Source: Proteobacteria bacterium UBA4457 (GTDB lineage Bacteria > Pseudomonadota > Gammaproteobacteria > Ga0077536). From it: a DNA stretch of 11,777 nt. Under the pieces are notes generated by a model. That model did no database searches. It worked only from the letters and a program-made list of their open reading frames with translations, and was not told the origin of the DNA. A program made the position numbers and the translations under genes. Location: the NCBI GenBank assembly GCA_002390205.1, contig DGOV01000116.1, forward strand, positions 37,757 to 49,533, read 5' to 3'. This document shows, one piece after another, positions 1 through 7,491 of this stretch (its first letter is position 1; each line of letters opens with the position of its first letter).

Positions 1-1584
1 CAATCAGTCGCCGTGGCTTTTATTAATTCTTATGTGAGTGCCCGGCATGAAGATGAAATGCGGGATATTATTCTTGAAGAAAACCCGGACATTTATTGCA
101 TCACTTCGTCGGATACTCGGGCCTTATTCAGAGAGCATGGGAGATTTGTCACTGCAGCAATACGAGCAGCGACGATGCCTGTTATGGAGCAGTATTTCGG
201 TCATTTAGAAGCTAGTCTTGAGAGTGCGGGATTTCACGGAAGGTTGATGATCCTTAAATCTAGCGGGGGTATTACAGGGGTAGGGTATGCCAAGCACCAC
301 CCTGAAGAGTTGATTGAATCTGGCCCCGCGGGAGGAGTTGCCTATGCTGCTTACTTAAACGAGGTAAAAGGTGATTGCCCGAATATCATACATACCGACG
401 TTGGGGGTACTAGCTTTGATGTATCTATCGTTGAAAATGGAAAAGGGCTGGTTACCCGCGACCATGAGATAGAGTGGGAAGTTCCTGTAATAGTGCCTAT
501 GTTAGATATCCATAGTGTCGGTGCAGGTGGTGGGTCCATTGGATGGGTAGATGACGGGAATAGCCTTAGAGTGGGTCCCCAATCTGCTGGCTCTAGTCCT
601 GGTCCAGCCTCATACGGATTAGGAGGGACGGAGCCAACGATCACTGATGCCAATTTACTTTTAGGCAGGATAGAACCATCGCTTGGTGGAAAAATGATGT
701 TAGATGTTGCCGCTGCCGAGGCTGCGGTAAGTAAGGTTGGAGAACGGGTTGGCCTATCCACTATTGAAGCAGCAGATGGAATGGTTCGGATTGGTTGTGA
801 AAACATGGCGCAAGCGGTTAAGAAAGTCATCACAGGACGAGGACGCGATCCTCGAGACTTTATTTTGGCTAGCTTTGGAGGGGCGGGTGCAATGCATGCC
901 TTCTTGATTGCAGAATCTATTAATGTTACTAAAATCATTGTCCCCGCGGCTGCAGGAGTTGCATCGGCATTTGGGGCTACCGCAATGGATCTCAGACACG
1001 ACTTAGAAGTGTTTTATTTCTCAGCTGTTGTAGACGCTGATATTGGTCTCATGAATGAACTCTATGAGAAGTTAGAGTCGGATGCGTTAGCTTTATTGGC
1101 TGCTGATGGCGTCCTCGAGGCTGATGTTGAAGTGACGAGAACGGCACAGATGCGCTATGTAGGCCAGAGTTATGAAGTTGAAACACCCGTACCTGAAGGT
1201 CTACTAGATGAAAATGATTTAAAAGAGCTTTCAAAACGATTTCATCAATGTCACAAACAGGAATTCGGAGTGAGTTCGGATGATTTCGAGCCGTCGATTG
1301 TTGTTCTAGGACTAGCTGCAGTGGGCAAAACTAAACGACCGCCTGCGGTTATAGTCGCAGCTAGCGGGAACGATGCAAAGAAAGGAGTCCGGGACGTTTA
1401 TTTTGACGGTCAGTGGCACGAAAGTGTCGTGTACGATGGCCATGCCCTCGGCCCTCAGTCTGAGGTCATTGGACCTTGTATTGTTGAATTTGAGCACGCC
1501 TGTGCTGTTATTCCTCCATGTGCGGTTGGTACAGTAGATGATTACGGTAATATGATTATAGAGCTGAATAAAGTTGCTAAGTAA
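1..1584 (+). CDS. HyuA-type hydantoinase/oxoprolinase subunit A (5' partial)
   Basis: This is the ATP-dependent subunit of the hydantoinase/5-oxoprolinase/acetone-carboxylase superfamily, which phosphorylates a lactam, hydantoin or ketone substrate together with a HyuB partner in the cytoplasm. The frame is already open at base 1 (codons Q-S-V-A before the GTG at 13) and reads into conserved family sequence. The true start therefore lies upstream, and 13 is not a believable start. 527 residues are present; family members usually have about 650-700, so the N-terminal ATPase lobe is missing. Visible marks are SGPAGGV (nt about 319-339), the phosphate-loop-like HTDVGGTSFDVS (about 391-426), the glycine-rich GAGGGSIGW with a following SSPGPASYG (about 520-620), and a C-terminal GPCIVE. 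It ends 14 bp before the HyuB start. The family is confident; the substrate cannot be read from sequence. Confidence 0.93.
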   Translation, partial: QSVAVAFINSYVSARHEDEMRDIILEENPDIYCITSSDTRALFREHGRFVTAAIRAATMPVMEQYFGHLEASLESAGFHGRLMILKSSGGITGVGYAKHHPEELIESGPAGGVAYAAYLNEVKGDCPNIIHTDVGGTSFDVSIVENGKGLVTRDHEIEWEVPVIVPMLDIHSVGAGGGSIGWVDDGNSLRVGPQSAGSSPGPASYGLGGTEPTITDANLLLGRIEPSLGGKMMLDVAAAEAAVSKVGERVGLSTIEAADGMVRIGCENMAQAVKKVITGRGRDPRDFILASFGGAGAMHAFLIAESINVTKIIVPAAAGVASAFGATAMDLRHDLEVFYFSAVVDADIGLMNELYEKLESDALALLAADGVLEADVEVTRTAQMRYVGQSYEVETPVPEGLLDENDLKELSKRFHQCHKQEFGVSSDDFEPSIVVLGLAAVGKTKRPPAVIVAASGNDAKKGVRDVYFDGQWHESVVYDGHALGPQSEVIGPCIVEFEHACAVIPPCAVGTVDDYGNMIIELNKVAK

Positions 1585-1598
1585 GGAGAAGCTATCTA

Positions 1599-3401
1599 AT
1601 GGATACGAAGGTTAATTTGAATGGTTTGATAGACAATGGCACAAAAGTCGATCCGGTAACTTTTGAAGTCTTGAGAAGTATCTTTGAATATGCGGCCGAC
1701 AGAATGTCTTCCGTGCTGCAAAGGGCTTCTTTTTCTCCAATTTTAGCTGATATGATCGATTTTTCGAACGCAATTTATGATGCCGATGCACAATTACTAA
1801 GCCAAGCTGCTAATTGCCCTATCCATCTGGCAGCTATGAAATTTAGTGCGGAAGCTATTATAGAAAAATATGCTGTCTCCAGCATGAAACCGGAAGATGT
1901 TTACGTCGTGAACGATCCTTATAAAGGCGGTACTCACATCAATGATATAACTTTTATGATGCCAATTTTTTTCGACGGTGAAATCCTTGGATTTGCGGTC
2001 AGCCGTGGGCATTGGATGGACTTGGGTGGTGGTGCGGCTGGCGGTCAAGCAATGGATGGGACGCATATTGCTGGTGAAGGGCTCAGATTACCGCCGTTGA
2101 AAATTTTTAGCGAGGGTCAAGTCAACCAAGACATACTAGACATAATATTAAATAACACTAGAACTCCGCACTTTGTGAAAGGAGACTTGCAGGCACATGT
2201 AGGCTGCTTGAAAGCTGCTGACACAGAAATGAAAGCTGCTGCTGAGCGCTATGGAGTAAATGTATTAACTATAGCCATGAAACAGCTTCAAGAGTATACA
2301 GAAAGTATAGTAAGGAAAGGGATCCTCGAGATACCTGATGGTGAGTACTTCGCTGAGGAATATGCTGATACCGATGGCCATTCGAGTGAGCCTATTCCCA
2401 TTAAAGTCAGGCTAGTGATTGATGGCTCGAACATCAATGTGGATTTTTCAGAAACTGGGCCTGTTGTGAAGGGTGCGATCAACTCTCCTTATGCGAATAC
2501 GGCATCAGCAGCGCTGTACTCTTTGCAGTTCTTTTTAGCGCCTCATGCGCCCCAGAATCAAGGTATGTTTAATCCGATCACAATAACCTTACCGGATAAC
2601 TGCTGGTTGAATGCTAAGTGGCCTGCGCCTACGATTGGTTGCACTACGCTGACGTCTGCAAAAATCACAAGTGCTGTATGGCAGGCACTCGCTCAAGCAT
2701 GTCCGGATAAAGTTACTGGCTCGACAAATGCTGATTGTAATTGGTTTGTGTCGTCTGTAGTTGCTCCAGATGGGACGGCCAGTGTTTTTTCCGACCTGCC
2801 TGCGGGAGGCTGGGGGGGAACTCCCTACTCAGATGGTATGAATGTCACTGAAGATCCGTTGGGTAACTGTATGAATATGCCGGCTGAATCAGCAGAACTT
2901 TTGTTTCCTATTGCCTATGAGGCGTTTGAGTTACGACCAGATAGTGGGGGCGCGGGACAACATCGAGGAGGTTTGGGAGCAGTTTTCAAAGTGCGTTATC
3001 TGTCAGATGGCTTGCTTAGTATGGAGTCTGCGAGAACTTTGCAGGGTAGCCCGGGAGTAAATGGTGGAGGGTTTTCAGATGTCCAACGCCAGACAAAAAT
3101 TTACAGTGATGGTAAAAGTGAGGTTATTGGAGGCCTTGATGGAAAGGGAGGATGGAAGAGCCCTCTACTCGCTAATGTCCCATTTTCTGATGGGGAAACA
3201 TTCATGTTTGAGTCTACTGGAGGTGGCGGCTGGGGAGCGGCTCTGGATAGAGATGAGAATGCCGTCTTAGATGATGTTCTCGATGAATACATCACATTCG
3301 ATACTGCTTGGAATACCTATGGAGTAGTTATTGACAAGGATGCCATGACGGTTGATAGTCAAGCCACCGCGGTACGCCGCTCAGAGATGAGAGCTAGTTG
3401 A
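1599..3401 (+). CDS. HyuB-type hydantoinase/oxoprolinase subunit B
   Basis: This is the second subunit of the hydantoinase/oxoprolinase/acetone-carboxylase family (Hydantoinase_B domain), acting with HyuA on the phosphorylated intermediate. It is 600 residues, at the long end of the usual 520-600. The N-terminus reads DPVTFEVLRS (about 18-27), followed by NDPYKGGTH (105-113), SRGHWMDLGG (135-144), DGTHIAGEGLRLPP (153-166) and RPDSGGAGQHRGGLG (about 446-460), all characteristic of the subunit. The ATG is preceded by GGAGAA at 1585-1590, directly after the HyuA stop codon, so the two are almost certainly co-transcribed and translationally close. The stop lies one base before the stop of the opposing flavodoxin gene. 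No frameshift is visible. Family members include hydantoinases, oxoprolinases, caprolactamases and aryl-ketone carboxylases; I cannot choose between them. Confidence 0.95.
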   Translation: MDTKVNLNGLIDNGTKVDPVTFEVLRSIFEYAADRMSSVLQRASFSPILADMIDFSNAIYDADAQLLSQAANCPIHLAAMKFSAEAIIEKYAVSSMKPEDVYVVNDPYKGGTHINDITFMMPIFFDGEILGFAVSRGHWMDLGGGAAGGQAMDGTHIAGEGLRLPPLKIFSEGQVNQDILDIILNNTRTPHFVKGDLQAHVGCLKAADTEMKAAAERYGVNVLTIAMKQLQEYTESIVRKGILEIPDGEYFAEEYADTDGHSSEPIPIKVRLVIDGSNINVDFSETGPVVKGAINSPYANTASAALYSLQFFLAPHAPQNQGMFNPITITLPDNCWLNAKWPAPTIGCTTLTSAKITSAVWQALAQACPDKVTGSTNADCNWFVSSVVAPDGTASVFSDLPAGGWGGTPYSDGMNVTEDPLGNCMNMPAESAELLFPIAYEAFELRPDSGGAGQHRGGLGAVFKVRYLSDGLLSMESARTLQGSPGVNGGGFSDVQRQTKIYSDGKSEVIGGLDGKGGWKSPLLANVPFSDGETFMFESTGGGGWGAALDRDENAVLDDVLDEYITFDTAWNTYGVVIDKDAMTVDSQATAVRRSEMRAS

Positions 3402-3402
3402 C

Positions 3403-4059
3403 TCAGGTAAATAGCTCCTTCAGGCTTAGTGGTCGTTCTTGTTTCTCGGGCTCATACGGAGACTCTTCTGCGATAGGGACAGCCAACCTTCCAGCGACAA
3501 GCTGAGTGGTAATCTGAGCTATATGACGGCCATGCAGTCTCGCAGTTTCGCGATCGCTCTCAGGAGGTGATACATCCGCTGACTCGTCTATATTAGCTTG
3601 AGCCATTGTGCCGAGGTAACCACCAATACGATTGAGGTCATCCTCGCTTCCTTGAGAAGAATAGTGCCCCCCCAGTATTGGTTGTGGGACCCATATCATA
3701 GCCATTTGGCTTGCAAATATAACCATTTGATTCAAGCAATTCAGTTTATCTCCAGACCTTCCAGCTGATACAGTAAACCCACCAGCTGTTTTGTTTTTCC
3801 ACATACGCTTCAACCATACTTCGCCTGCTAGCTCTTCTATAAAGATTTTGAATTTCCCTGAAATACTGCCAACATAAGTAGGACATCCAAAAATAATTCC
3901 ATCAGAAGTATGTAAAGTGTTCCAGTTGTTGGCAACATTATCGACATGAATTAGATGACTGCTAATTCCGTCGACAGAATTAACGCCTAGTCCGATACAT
4001 TTGGCTAAAACTTCCGTTTGCCCTTTGAAGTTACTATCGTAAACCACACTAATATGCAT
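3403..4059 (-). CDS. WrbA-like flavodoxin-fold protein / NAD(P)H:quinone oxidoreductase
   Basis: A predicted FMN-binding, flavodoxin-fold cytoplasmic protein of 218 residues, close in length to WrbA (about 200). The first beta strand MHISVVYDSN leads into the phosphate loop SNFKGQT (9-15). The second FMN loop is GIIFGCPTYVGSISGKF (54-70), and AGRSGD (99-104) and ILGGHY (128-133) match WrbA-type signatures. WrbA proteins reduce quinones by two electrons, while simple flavodoxins carry electrons to partners such as P450s. The C-terminal extension of about 35 residues (ending PEKQERPLSLKELFT) is charged and proline-rich and is not part of the core fold. The ATG at 4059 has AGGAAA just upstream on the minus strand. 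It follows the DUF1330 gene by 64 bp and probably shares its transcript. The fold is confident; the exact substrate or partner is not. Confidence 0.85.
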   Translation of the reverse strand: MHISVVYDSNFKGQTEVLAKCIGLGVNSVDGISSHLIHVDNVANNWNTLHTSDGIIFGCPTYVGSISGKFKIFIEELAGEVWLKRMWKNKTAGGFTVSAGRSGDKLNCLNQMVIFASQMAMIWVPQPILGGHYSSQGSEDDLNRIGGYLGTMAQANIDESADVSPPESDRETARLHGRHIAQITTQLVAGRLAVPIAEESPYEPEKQERPLSLKELFT

Positions 4060-4123
4060 GTTATTTCCTATCTATAAATATTGAAGTGTTTTTTTAGATT
4101 ATTTATCAAGAATTCCGTTCGCT

Positions 4124-4417
4124 TTAAATACCATCCATAAATATTGCATTACCCTCTGCATTGTCTAATCGATTTCCTAAGATTTCTTGATACTCTGCCG
4201 AGTAATACCAGCCCTTTAATTTCTCCATACTAGGAAATTGCAACAATACTTTCAAAGGGTGTTCGCCAATTGAACCTTCAACAACTTCAACTTCTCCTAA
4301 GCCACGATGGAGAAATACACCTTCATGTTCTGCAATAGTGGCTTCGACCTTAGAGCGATAAGCTCCCATTTTCTCTGGATGATGAACGGTGATTTCTGCA
4401 AGAAAATAAGCTGCCAC
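4124..4417 (-). CDS. DUF1330 family protein
   Basis: A 97-residue protein of the DUF1330 group, which has a dimeric alpha/beta ferredoxin-like barrel fold. The recognisable pattern is the start AAYFLAEITVHHPEKMGAYRSKV, then HEGVFLHRG (about 30-38), VEGS (about 46-49), FPSMEKLKGWYYSAEYQEI (about 61-79), and an NRLDNA segment close to the C-terminus. The family's biochemical role is not established; members often sit in catabolic operons. The start is GTG (4415-4417 read on the minus strand) with GGAAGA a few bases upstream as ribosome binding site. It is the first gene of a probable two-gene unit with the flavodoxin-fold protein, and lies divergent to the SnoaL-like/P450 genes. Full length, no oddities. 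Confidence 0.85.
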   Translation of the reverse strand: MAAYFLAEITVHHPEKMGAYRSKVEATIAEHEGVFLHRGLGEVEVVEGSIGEHPLKVLLQFPSMEKLKGWYYSAEYQEILGNRLDNAEGNAIFMDGI

Positions 4418-4452
4418 AAAAATTCTTCCGATTGTTATGGTGATTTAGATTG

Positions 4453-4477
4453 AACTTAGTATAACTGCGTTTAAGTT
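4453..4477. repeat. Inverted repeat AACTTA-N13-TAAGTT overlapping the candidate promoter
   Basis: AACTTA at 4453-4458 is the exact reverse complement of TAAGTT at 4472-4477. The arms are 19 bp centre to centre and cover the -10 box and spacer of the leftward candidate promoter, an arrangement typical of a dimeric regulator site. In AT-rich spacer DNA, 6-bp arms can occur by chance. Confidence 0.3.
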
Positions 4478-4486
4478 AATTGTATT
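4458..4486 (-). promoter_or_regulatory. Candidate sigma70 promoter for DUF1330-flavodoxin unit
   Basis: Read on the minus strand, a -10 box TATACT (plus 4458-4463, 5 of 6 consensus bases) lies 17 bp downstream of AATACA (plus 4481-4486, 3 of 6). This places initiation about 34 bp before the GTG of the DUF1330 gene. The -35 match is weak, so activation by a regulator would be plausible. Confidence 0.3.
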
Positions 4487-4786
4487 CGGGATAGTTAAGT
4501 CGCCTACATTACTGCTATATGTTTTTAAATTCGATTCATGGCAGGATAACCTTACTGAAGCTCTTAAGGGGATTGCCTAGTCGAGATTTGGTTTGTTAAT
4601 GATCGCTATATCTCAACCGAGCATTGAGCACTTGCGAAATAGACCTTGTGTTAAATAGTATTTCGTTCATGCAAGAACCAGAACCGCGGGTAGACGGATC
4701 ACGGTTATTCTTTAGTATATTGCGATAGGTTATTAGATGGGCGTCGATGTTTTTAAGTTTTAACAGTGTAAAATAAAGGGAATGCA

Positions 4787-5263
4787 ATGAAGGCGGTTGA
4801 AGAACGACTATTAGAACTAGAAAATGAAATTAGGGCACTCAAAGACAAAGATTCGATTAGAACGTTGCTGAGTAAGTATGCCGTGGCGGTTGATGAGAAA
4901 AACAGGTCTTCTTTGGGAGAGCTTTTCACCGAAGATAGTGCAATACAGATACCTGCATGGGAGGTCGATGTAAACGGAAAGGTCGCTGTCCTTGAATTCT
5001 ATGATACCTATTGGAGTCGTTTTAATAACCCACGAAGGTATTTCGCTAATGAATCTTTTACGATGGGCAAAGACGACGCTCAGGTTTTTATGTATTGGCA
5101 TGTTACGCAAGATAGCGATAATGACTCATATTTAGGCTGGGGTACTTATCATTGGCGCTTTAAACGCTTGGAAAAATTTTGGAAAATTGCAGCTGTTCAA
5201 ATTGATATTTTAGCGATGACGACTTTAGCCGCCGGTTGGGCAGGTAAAAGCAAGTTTGTCTAG
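4787..5263 (+). CDS. SnoaL-like / NTF2-like domain protein
   Basis: A 158-residue protein with the cone-shaped NTF2-like fold of the SnoaL-like group, which includes scytalone dehydratase, steroid isomerase and polyketide cyclase relatives. Residues 1-25 form a charged amphipathic helix rich in Glu, Leu and Lys, as often seen before this fold. It is followed by LLSKYAVAVDEKNRSSLGELF (27-47), where the Y31/D36 pair and the LFTEDS turn are family hallmarks. The last strand carries W-K-I (132-134). ATG 4787 has AAAGGG at 4775-4780; an earlier ATG at 4782 is out of frame. It sits 95 bp before the P450 gene in the same direction, suggesting action on the P450 substrate or product, for example dehydration or isomerisation. 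Non-catalytic binding roles are equally possible, and no substrate can be assigned. Confidence 0.82.
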   Translation: MKAVEERLLELENEIRALKDKDSIRTLLSKYAVAVDEKNRSSLGELFTEDSAIQIPAWEVDVNGKVAVLEFYDTYWSRFNNPRRYFANESFTMGKDDAQVFMYWHVTQDSDNDSYLGWGTYHWRFKRLEKFWKIAAVQIDILAMTTLAAGWAGKSKFV

Positions 5264-5281
5264 CAAGTCAAGAGCAATGTC

Positions 5282-5310
5282 TTTACAGACGTTTGTATTA
5301 TCTCTAAAGT
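5282..5310 (+). promoter_or_regulatory. Candidate sigma70 promoter for the P450 gene
   Basis: TTTACA (5282-5287, 5 of 6 match to TTGACA) is followed by a 17-bp spacer and TAAAGT (5305-5310, 4 of 6 match to TATAAT). This would initiate about 40 bp before the P450 start codon, allowing P450 expression apart from the SnoaL-like gene. Confidence 0.38.
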
Positions 5311-5358
5311 TATTTGTGTTGATTGCGCGTGGGTGAAAAATAAGGGGAGGGAAATAAT

Positions 5359-6591
5359 ATGGCGGAACCTAGTTTGCTAGAGCAACTAAGTGCGTTGCCT
5401 GACGAAGCATGGCATGGGTCTAACCCGTTGTCGGCGGCATTTCGTGACAACCCTTACCCAGGTCTTAGAGCTCTTCAGGAAAATGATCCGGTAAACTTGA
5501 CGCCCCTAGGTGTTTGGCGACTGACTAAATACGATGATATCGCAGCAATAATGAAAAACTCTCCGGTGGCTATGACACTGTCCGACGGAACTGCACCTAG
5601 TTTTGACCCACTCGATACCAGAGGTGATTTTCATAGATTCATGCTTAATATGGATGGCCCAGAGCATCTTCGTTTAAGACGGTTAGTGATCAAAGCTTTC
5701 ACCGGGAAAGCTGTCAAATTAATGCAACATGCTATTGACGAATCAGTGGATAACGCAATAGAAAAAGGCTTGGCAGCGGGAGGGATGGATATTTGTGCTG
5801 ATCTTGCAGTAGATCTCCCCAGTCGCATGATATGTCGGATTATGGGTATCCCCGAAAGCGACAGATTGATTTTTCAACGGTGGGCGGGAGAGCGAACGAA
5901 GGCATTTTGGGCTCGTTTTCTTCCAGAGACAGAGCAACTTAAAATACGAGAGGCAGGAGTGGCGCTGGCCGATTACTTTGACCGTTTGGTTCAAGAAAGA
6001 CGTAAAAATTTGCAAGATGACTTGGTTTCAGAGCTGATTAGGGCAGAAGACGAAGGAGATAAGTTGCGTGAAGGTGAGCTAGTGATACAGGCCATCGGAC
6101 TGCTGGTCGCAGCATACGAAACTACTACCGGTCTTATCGGGAATGGTCTTTTAGCGTTCATAAAAAACCCAGAGCAAAGAGCTTTGCTCCATTCGGATTC
6201 AAGCTTGCTGGACAGTGCGGTGGATGAGTGTTTGAGATATGACACTCCAATTCTTTTCAACTGGCGGGTACTGCAGGAAGCGGTGGAAATTCGAGGAAAG
6301 ACCTTACCTGCGGACTCCGTCTTATGGCTTATGTTAGGCGCGGGAAATAGAGATCCTGATAGGTTTAATGACCCAGATAGTTTCGACATTAGTAGAAAGA
6401 ATATTACGCATCTGTCCTTTGGTGGAGGGTCTCATTACTGTCTAGGAAACCAGTTTGCGAGAATGGAAGGTCGAGCTGCGATTGGAGGATTTTTGTCTCG
6501 AGTCCCAAAGATTAAATTGATTGAAAACAAGATGGAATGGTCGAATTCATTTTTCAGGGTTTTGAATAAGCTTCCCGTCGAGTTTATCTAA
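5359..6591 (+). CDS. Cytochrome P450 (soluble bacterial type)
   Basis: A heme-thiolate monooxygenase of 410 residues, the normal size for soluble bacterial class I P450s, without a membrane anchor. The C-helix motif MDGPEHLRLRRLV is at 98-110. The I-helix oxygen-activation segment AAYETTT is at 251-257, with Ala252 where Gly is commonest and with the acid-alcohol pair Glu254-Thr255. The K-helix ExxR is E290-C-L-R293. The heme loop FGGGSHYCLG is at 354-363, with Cys361 as the iron ligand. The N-terminal NPYPGLRALQE (31-41) is typical. ATG 5359 has a strong AAGGGGAGGGA ribosome site. No ferredoxin or ferredoxin reductase lies next to it, so electrons must come from elsewhere. The nearby flavodoxin-fold protein is a possible but unproven donor. 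All key residues are present, so the enzyme should be active; the substrate is unknown. Confidence 0.96.
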   Translation: MAEPSLLEQLSALPDEAWHGSNPLSAAFRDNPYPGLRALQENDPVNLTPLGVWRLTKYDDIAAIMKNSPVAMTLSDGTAPSFDPLDTRGDFHRFMLNMDGPEHLRLRRLVIKAFTGKAVKLMQHAIDESVDNAIEKGLAAGGMDICADLAVDLPSRMICRIMGIPESDRLIFQRWAGERTKAFWARFLPETEQLKIREAGVALADYFDRLVQERRKNLQDDLVSELIRAEDEGDKLREGELVIQAIGLLVAAYETTTGLIGNGLLAFIKNPEQRALLHSDSSLLDSAVDECLRYDTPILFNWRVLQEAVEIRGKTLPADSVLWLMLGAGNRDPDRFNDPDSFDISRKNITHLSFGGGSHYCLGNQFARMEGRAAIGGFLSRVPKIKLIENKMEWSNSFFRVLNKLPVEFI

Positions 6592-6618
6592 TAGCCGGCA
6601 CGCCCCCCAGTATTAGAT

Positions 6619-6651
6619 AGCTTGGTGTGCATCATATATTATGCACAAGCT
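6619..6651. terminator. Hairpin between convergent P450 and yciB-like genes (possible bidirectional terminator)
   Basis: AGCTTG...TGCAT (6619-6632, with a 3-nt bulge at 6625-6627) pairs with ATGCACAAGCT (6641-6651) for 11 base pairs around an AT-rich 8-nt loop. It lies between the 3' ends of two facing genes (stop at 6591 and stop at 6658). There is no U-tract on either side, so intrinsic termination would be weak. It may instead protect 3' ends from exonucleases. Confidence 0.45.
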
Positions 6652-6657
6652 GTTAGA

Positions 6658-7188
6658 TTACATCCGGCCCTTCAGAGTTAGGGGCAACTGTGACAGCATA
6701 AAAACAAGAACTGCTGGCGCGGCGACGAAAGTTCTATAGCCAACCCAAAATGCTTCTGAATTGTTTCTCCAAACGATTTCATTTGCAATTGCCAGAACAA
6801 AAAGGAAACAGCCCCAGCGAAAGCTGAGCTGATGCCATGTTCGGTCTGAGAGCTGGAATTGCTTGGAAAAAAACGAACGCATCATGGGCTTGTCAATTAA
6901 AAGTCCACCAAGTAATAATGCGGAGAACAACCCGTTAAAAAAAGTAGGCTGCATTTTGATGAATACAGCATCACCCAATAAGAATGCCATTGCTGTCAGT
7001 ATGATAGTAATCAACAGAGAGAAAATCGGGAAAGGGGCTAAGTATTTCCCTCCATACCAAGATATCCCGATAACTGCTACTGAAATACCTATCCCTGCCG
7101 CCGCAGCAAAAAATATACCGTATAAGCTGTAGCCAATAAAAAAACCCATAAGTGGCAATAACTCGAAAATAAACGCCAGAAGGTTCAC
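6658..7188 (-). CDS. yciB: YciB/IspZ family inner-membrane septation protein
   Basis: A 176-residue multi-pass inner-membrane protein of the YciB (intracellular septation protein A, IspZ) family, implicated in cell-envelope synthesis and division. About five to six hydrophobic helices are visible (approximately 4-22, 24-42, 52-71, 83-98, 124-138, 152-170). Family marks are FELLP (8-12), GDAVFIKMQPT (72-82), RW (124-125), ANEIVWR (135-141) and FWVGYRTF (147-154). The FELLP and NEIVWR forms look closer to the alphaproteobacterial type than to E. coli YciB, in my recollection of the family. The start is GTG (7186-7188 on the minus strand); no Shine-Dalgarno is evident, and a TAG lies five codons upstream, so no earlier start exists. 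It stands alone among catabolic genes rather than beside its usual neighbours, possibly a second copy or a rearranged housekeeping gene. Confidence 0.88.
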   Translation of the reverse strand: MNLLAFIFELLPLMGFFIGYSLYGIFFAAAAGIGISVAVIGISWYGGKYLAPFPIFSLLITIILTAMAFLLGDAVFIKMQPTFFNGLFSALLLGGLLIDKPMMRSFFSKQFQLSDRTWHQLSFRWGCFLFVLAIANEIVWRNNSEAFWVGYRTFVAAPAVLVFMLSQLPLTLKGRM

Positions 7189-7285
7189 GATATTTTTTCG
7201 CTAAAGAGATAATAGTTGTCGGCAAATATACAAATGTTTATATGTCCTTAAAAAAACAGATTGGACGCTTTGGTGTTTTGTCCTC

Positions 7286-7317
7286 ATTATATCTAGGATA
7301 TATCCTGATTATATATC
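7286..7317. repeat. Operator-like palindrome flanked by direct repeats
   Basis: AGGATATATCCT (7295-7306) is a perfect 12-bp palindrome. It is bracketed by ATTATATC (7286-7293) and ATTATATATC (7308-7317), whose ATTATAT cores begin 22 bp apart, about two helical turns. The set sits in the middle of a divergent promoter region, which fits a regulator binding site; no regulator gene is in the window. Confidence 0.4.
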
Positions 7318-7491
7318 AAGTGCCACGCCGATAGTTTGTTGCAGAGCCGCCGGCACGGATCAATTTCAAATTAAAATCCCTAAGACTACCTAGTATTAAA
7401 TAAGAAACTCTGAGGAACAAGTTCAGCGATGGAAAGGCTTGCTTAGTTTTATTGTATTCAATTAGTATAAAAAAGAGACTGGAATTTTATT

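Larger units (their letters stand above)
4418..4786. other. Divergent intergenic control region
   Basis: This 369-bp spacer lies between the start of the DUF1330 gene (leftward) and the start of the SnoaL-like gene (rightward), so it must supply both promoters. The left end holds a plausible minus-strand sigma70-like promoter and an inverted repeat, listed separately. The right end carries the AAAGGG ribosome binding site (4775-4780) of the SnoaL-like gene. I see no convincing plus-strand -35/-10 pair. A 63-codon minus-strand reading frame inside it has no family features and is taken as chance. Confidence 0.6.

Noticed and set aside
13..15. GTG at 13 as the true start of the HyuA-type protein
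   Set aside because: The frame is open to base 1, conserved family sequence straddles this point, and the product would lack about a quarter of the usual length.
351..938. 195-codon minus-strand frame inside the HyuA gene
   Set aside because: It is fully antisense to conserved HyuA coding sequence and has no recognisable domain.
4089..4095. Run of seven T between the DUF1330 and flavodoxin genes, as a terminator
   Set aside because: The genes here are on the minus strand, where the run reads as A, and no stable stem precedes it.
4596..4787. 63-codon minus-strand frame in the divergent spacer
   Set aside because: No family features, no clear ribosome site, and it abuts the start of the SnoaL-like gene; most likely chance.
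5991..6389. 132-codon minus-strand frame inside the P450 gene
   Set aside because: It is antisense to the P450 I- and K-helix region and is serine-rich and low in features; a shadow frame.
6863..7132. 89-codon plus-strand frame opposite the yciB-like gene
   Set aside because: It is antisense to clear YciB family motifs and has no identifiable domain.
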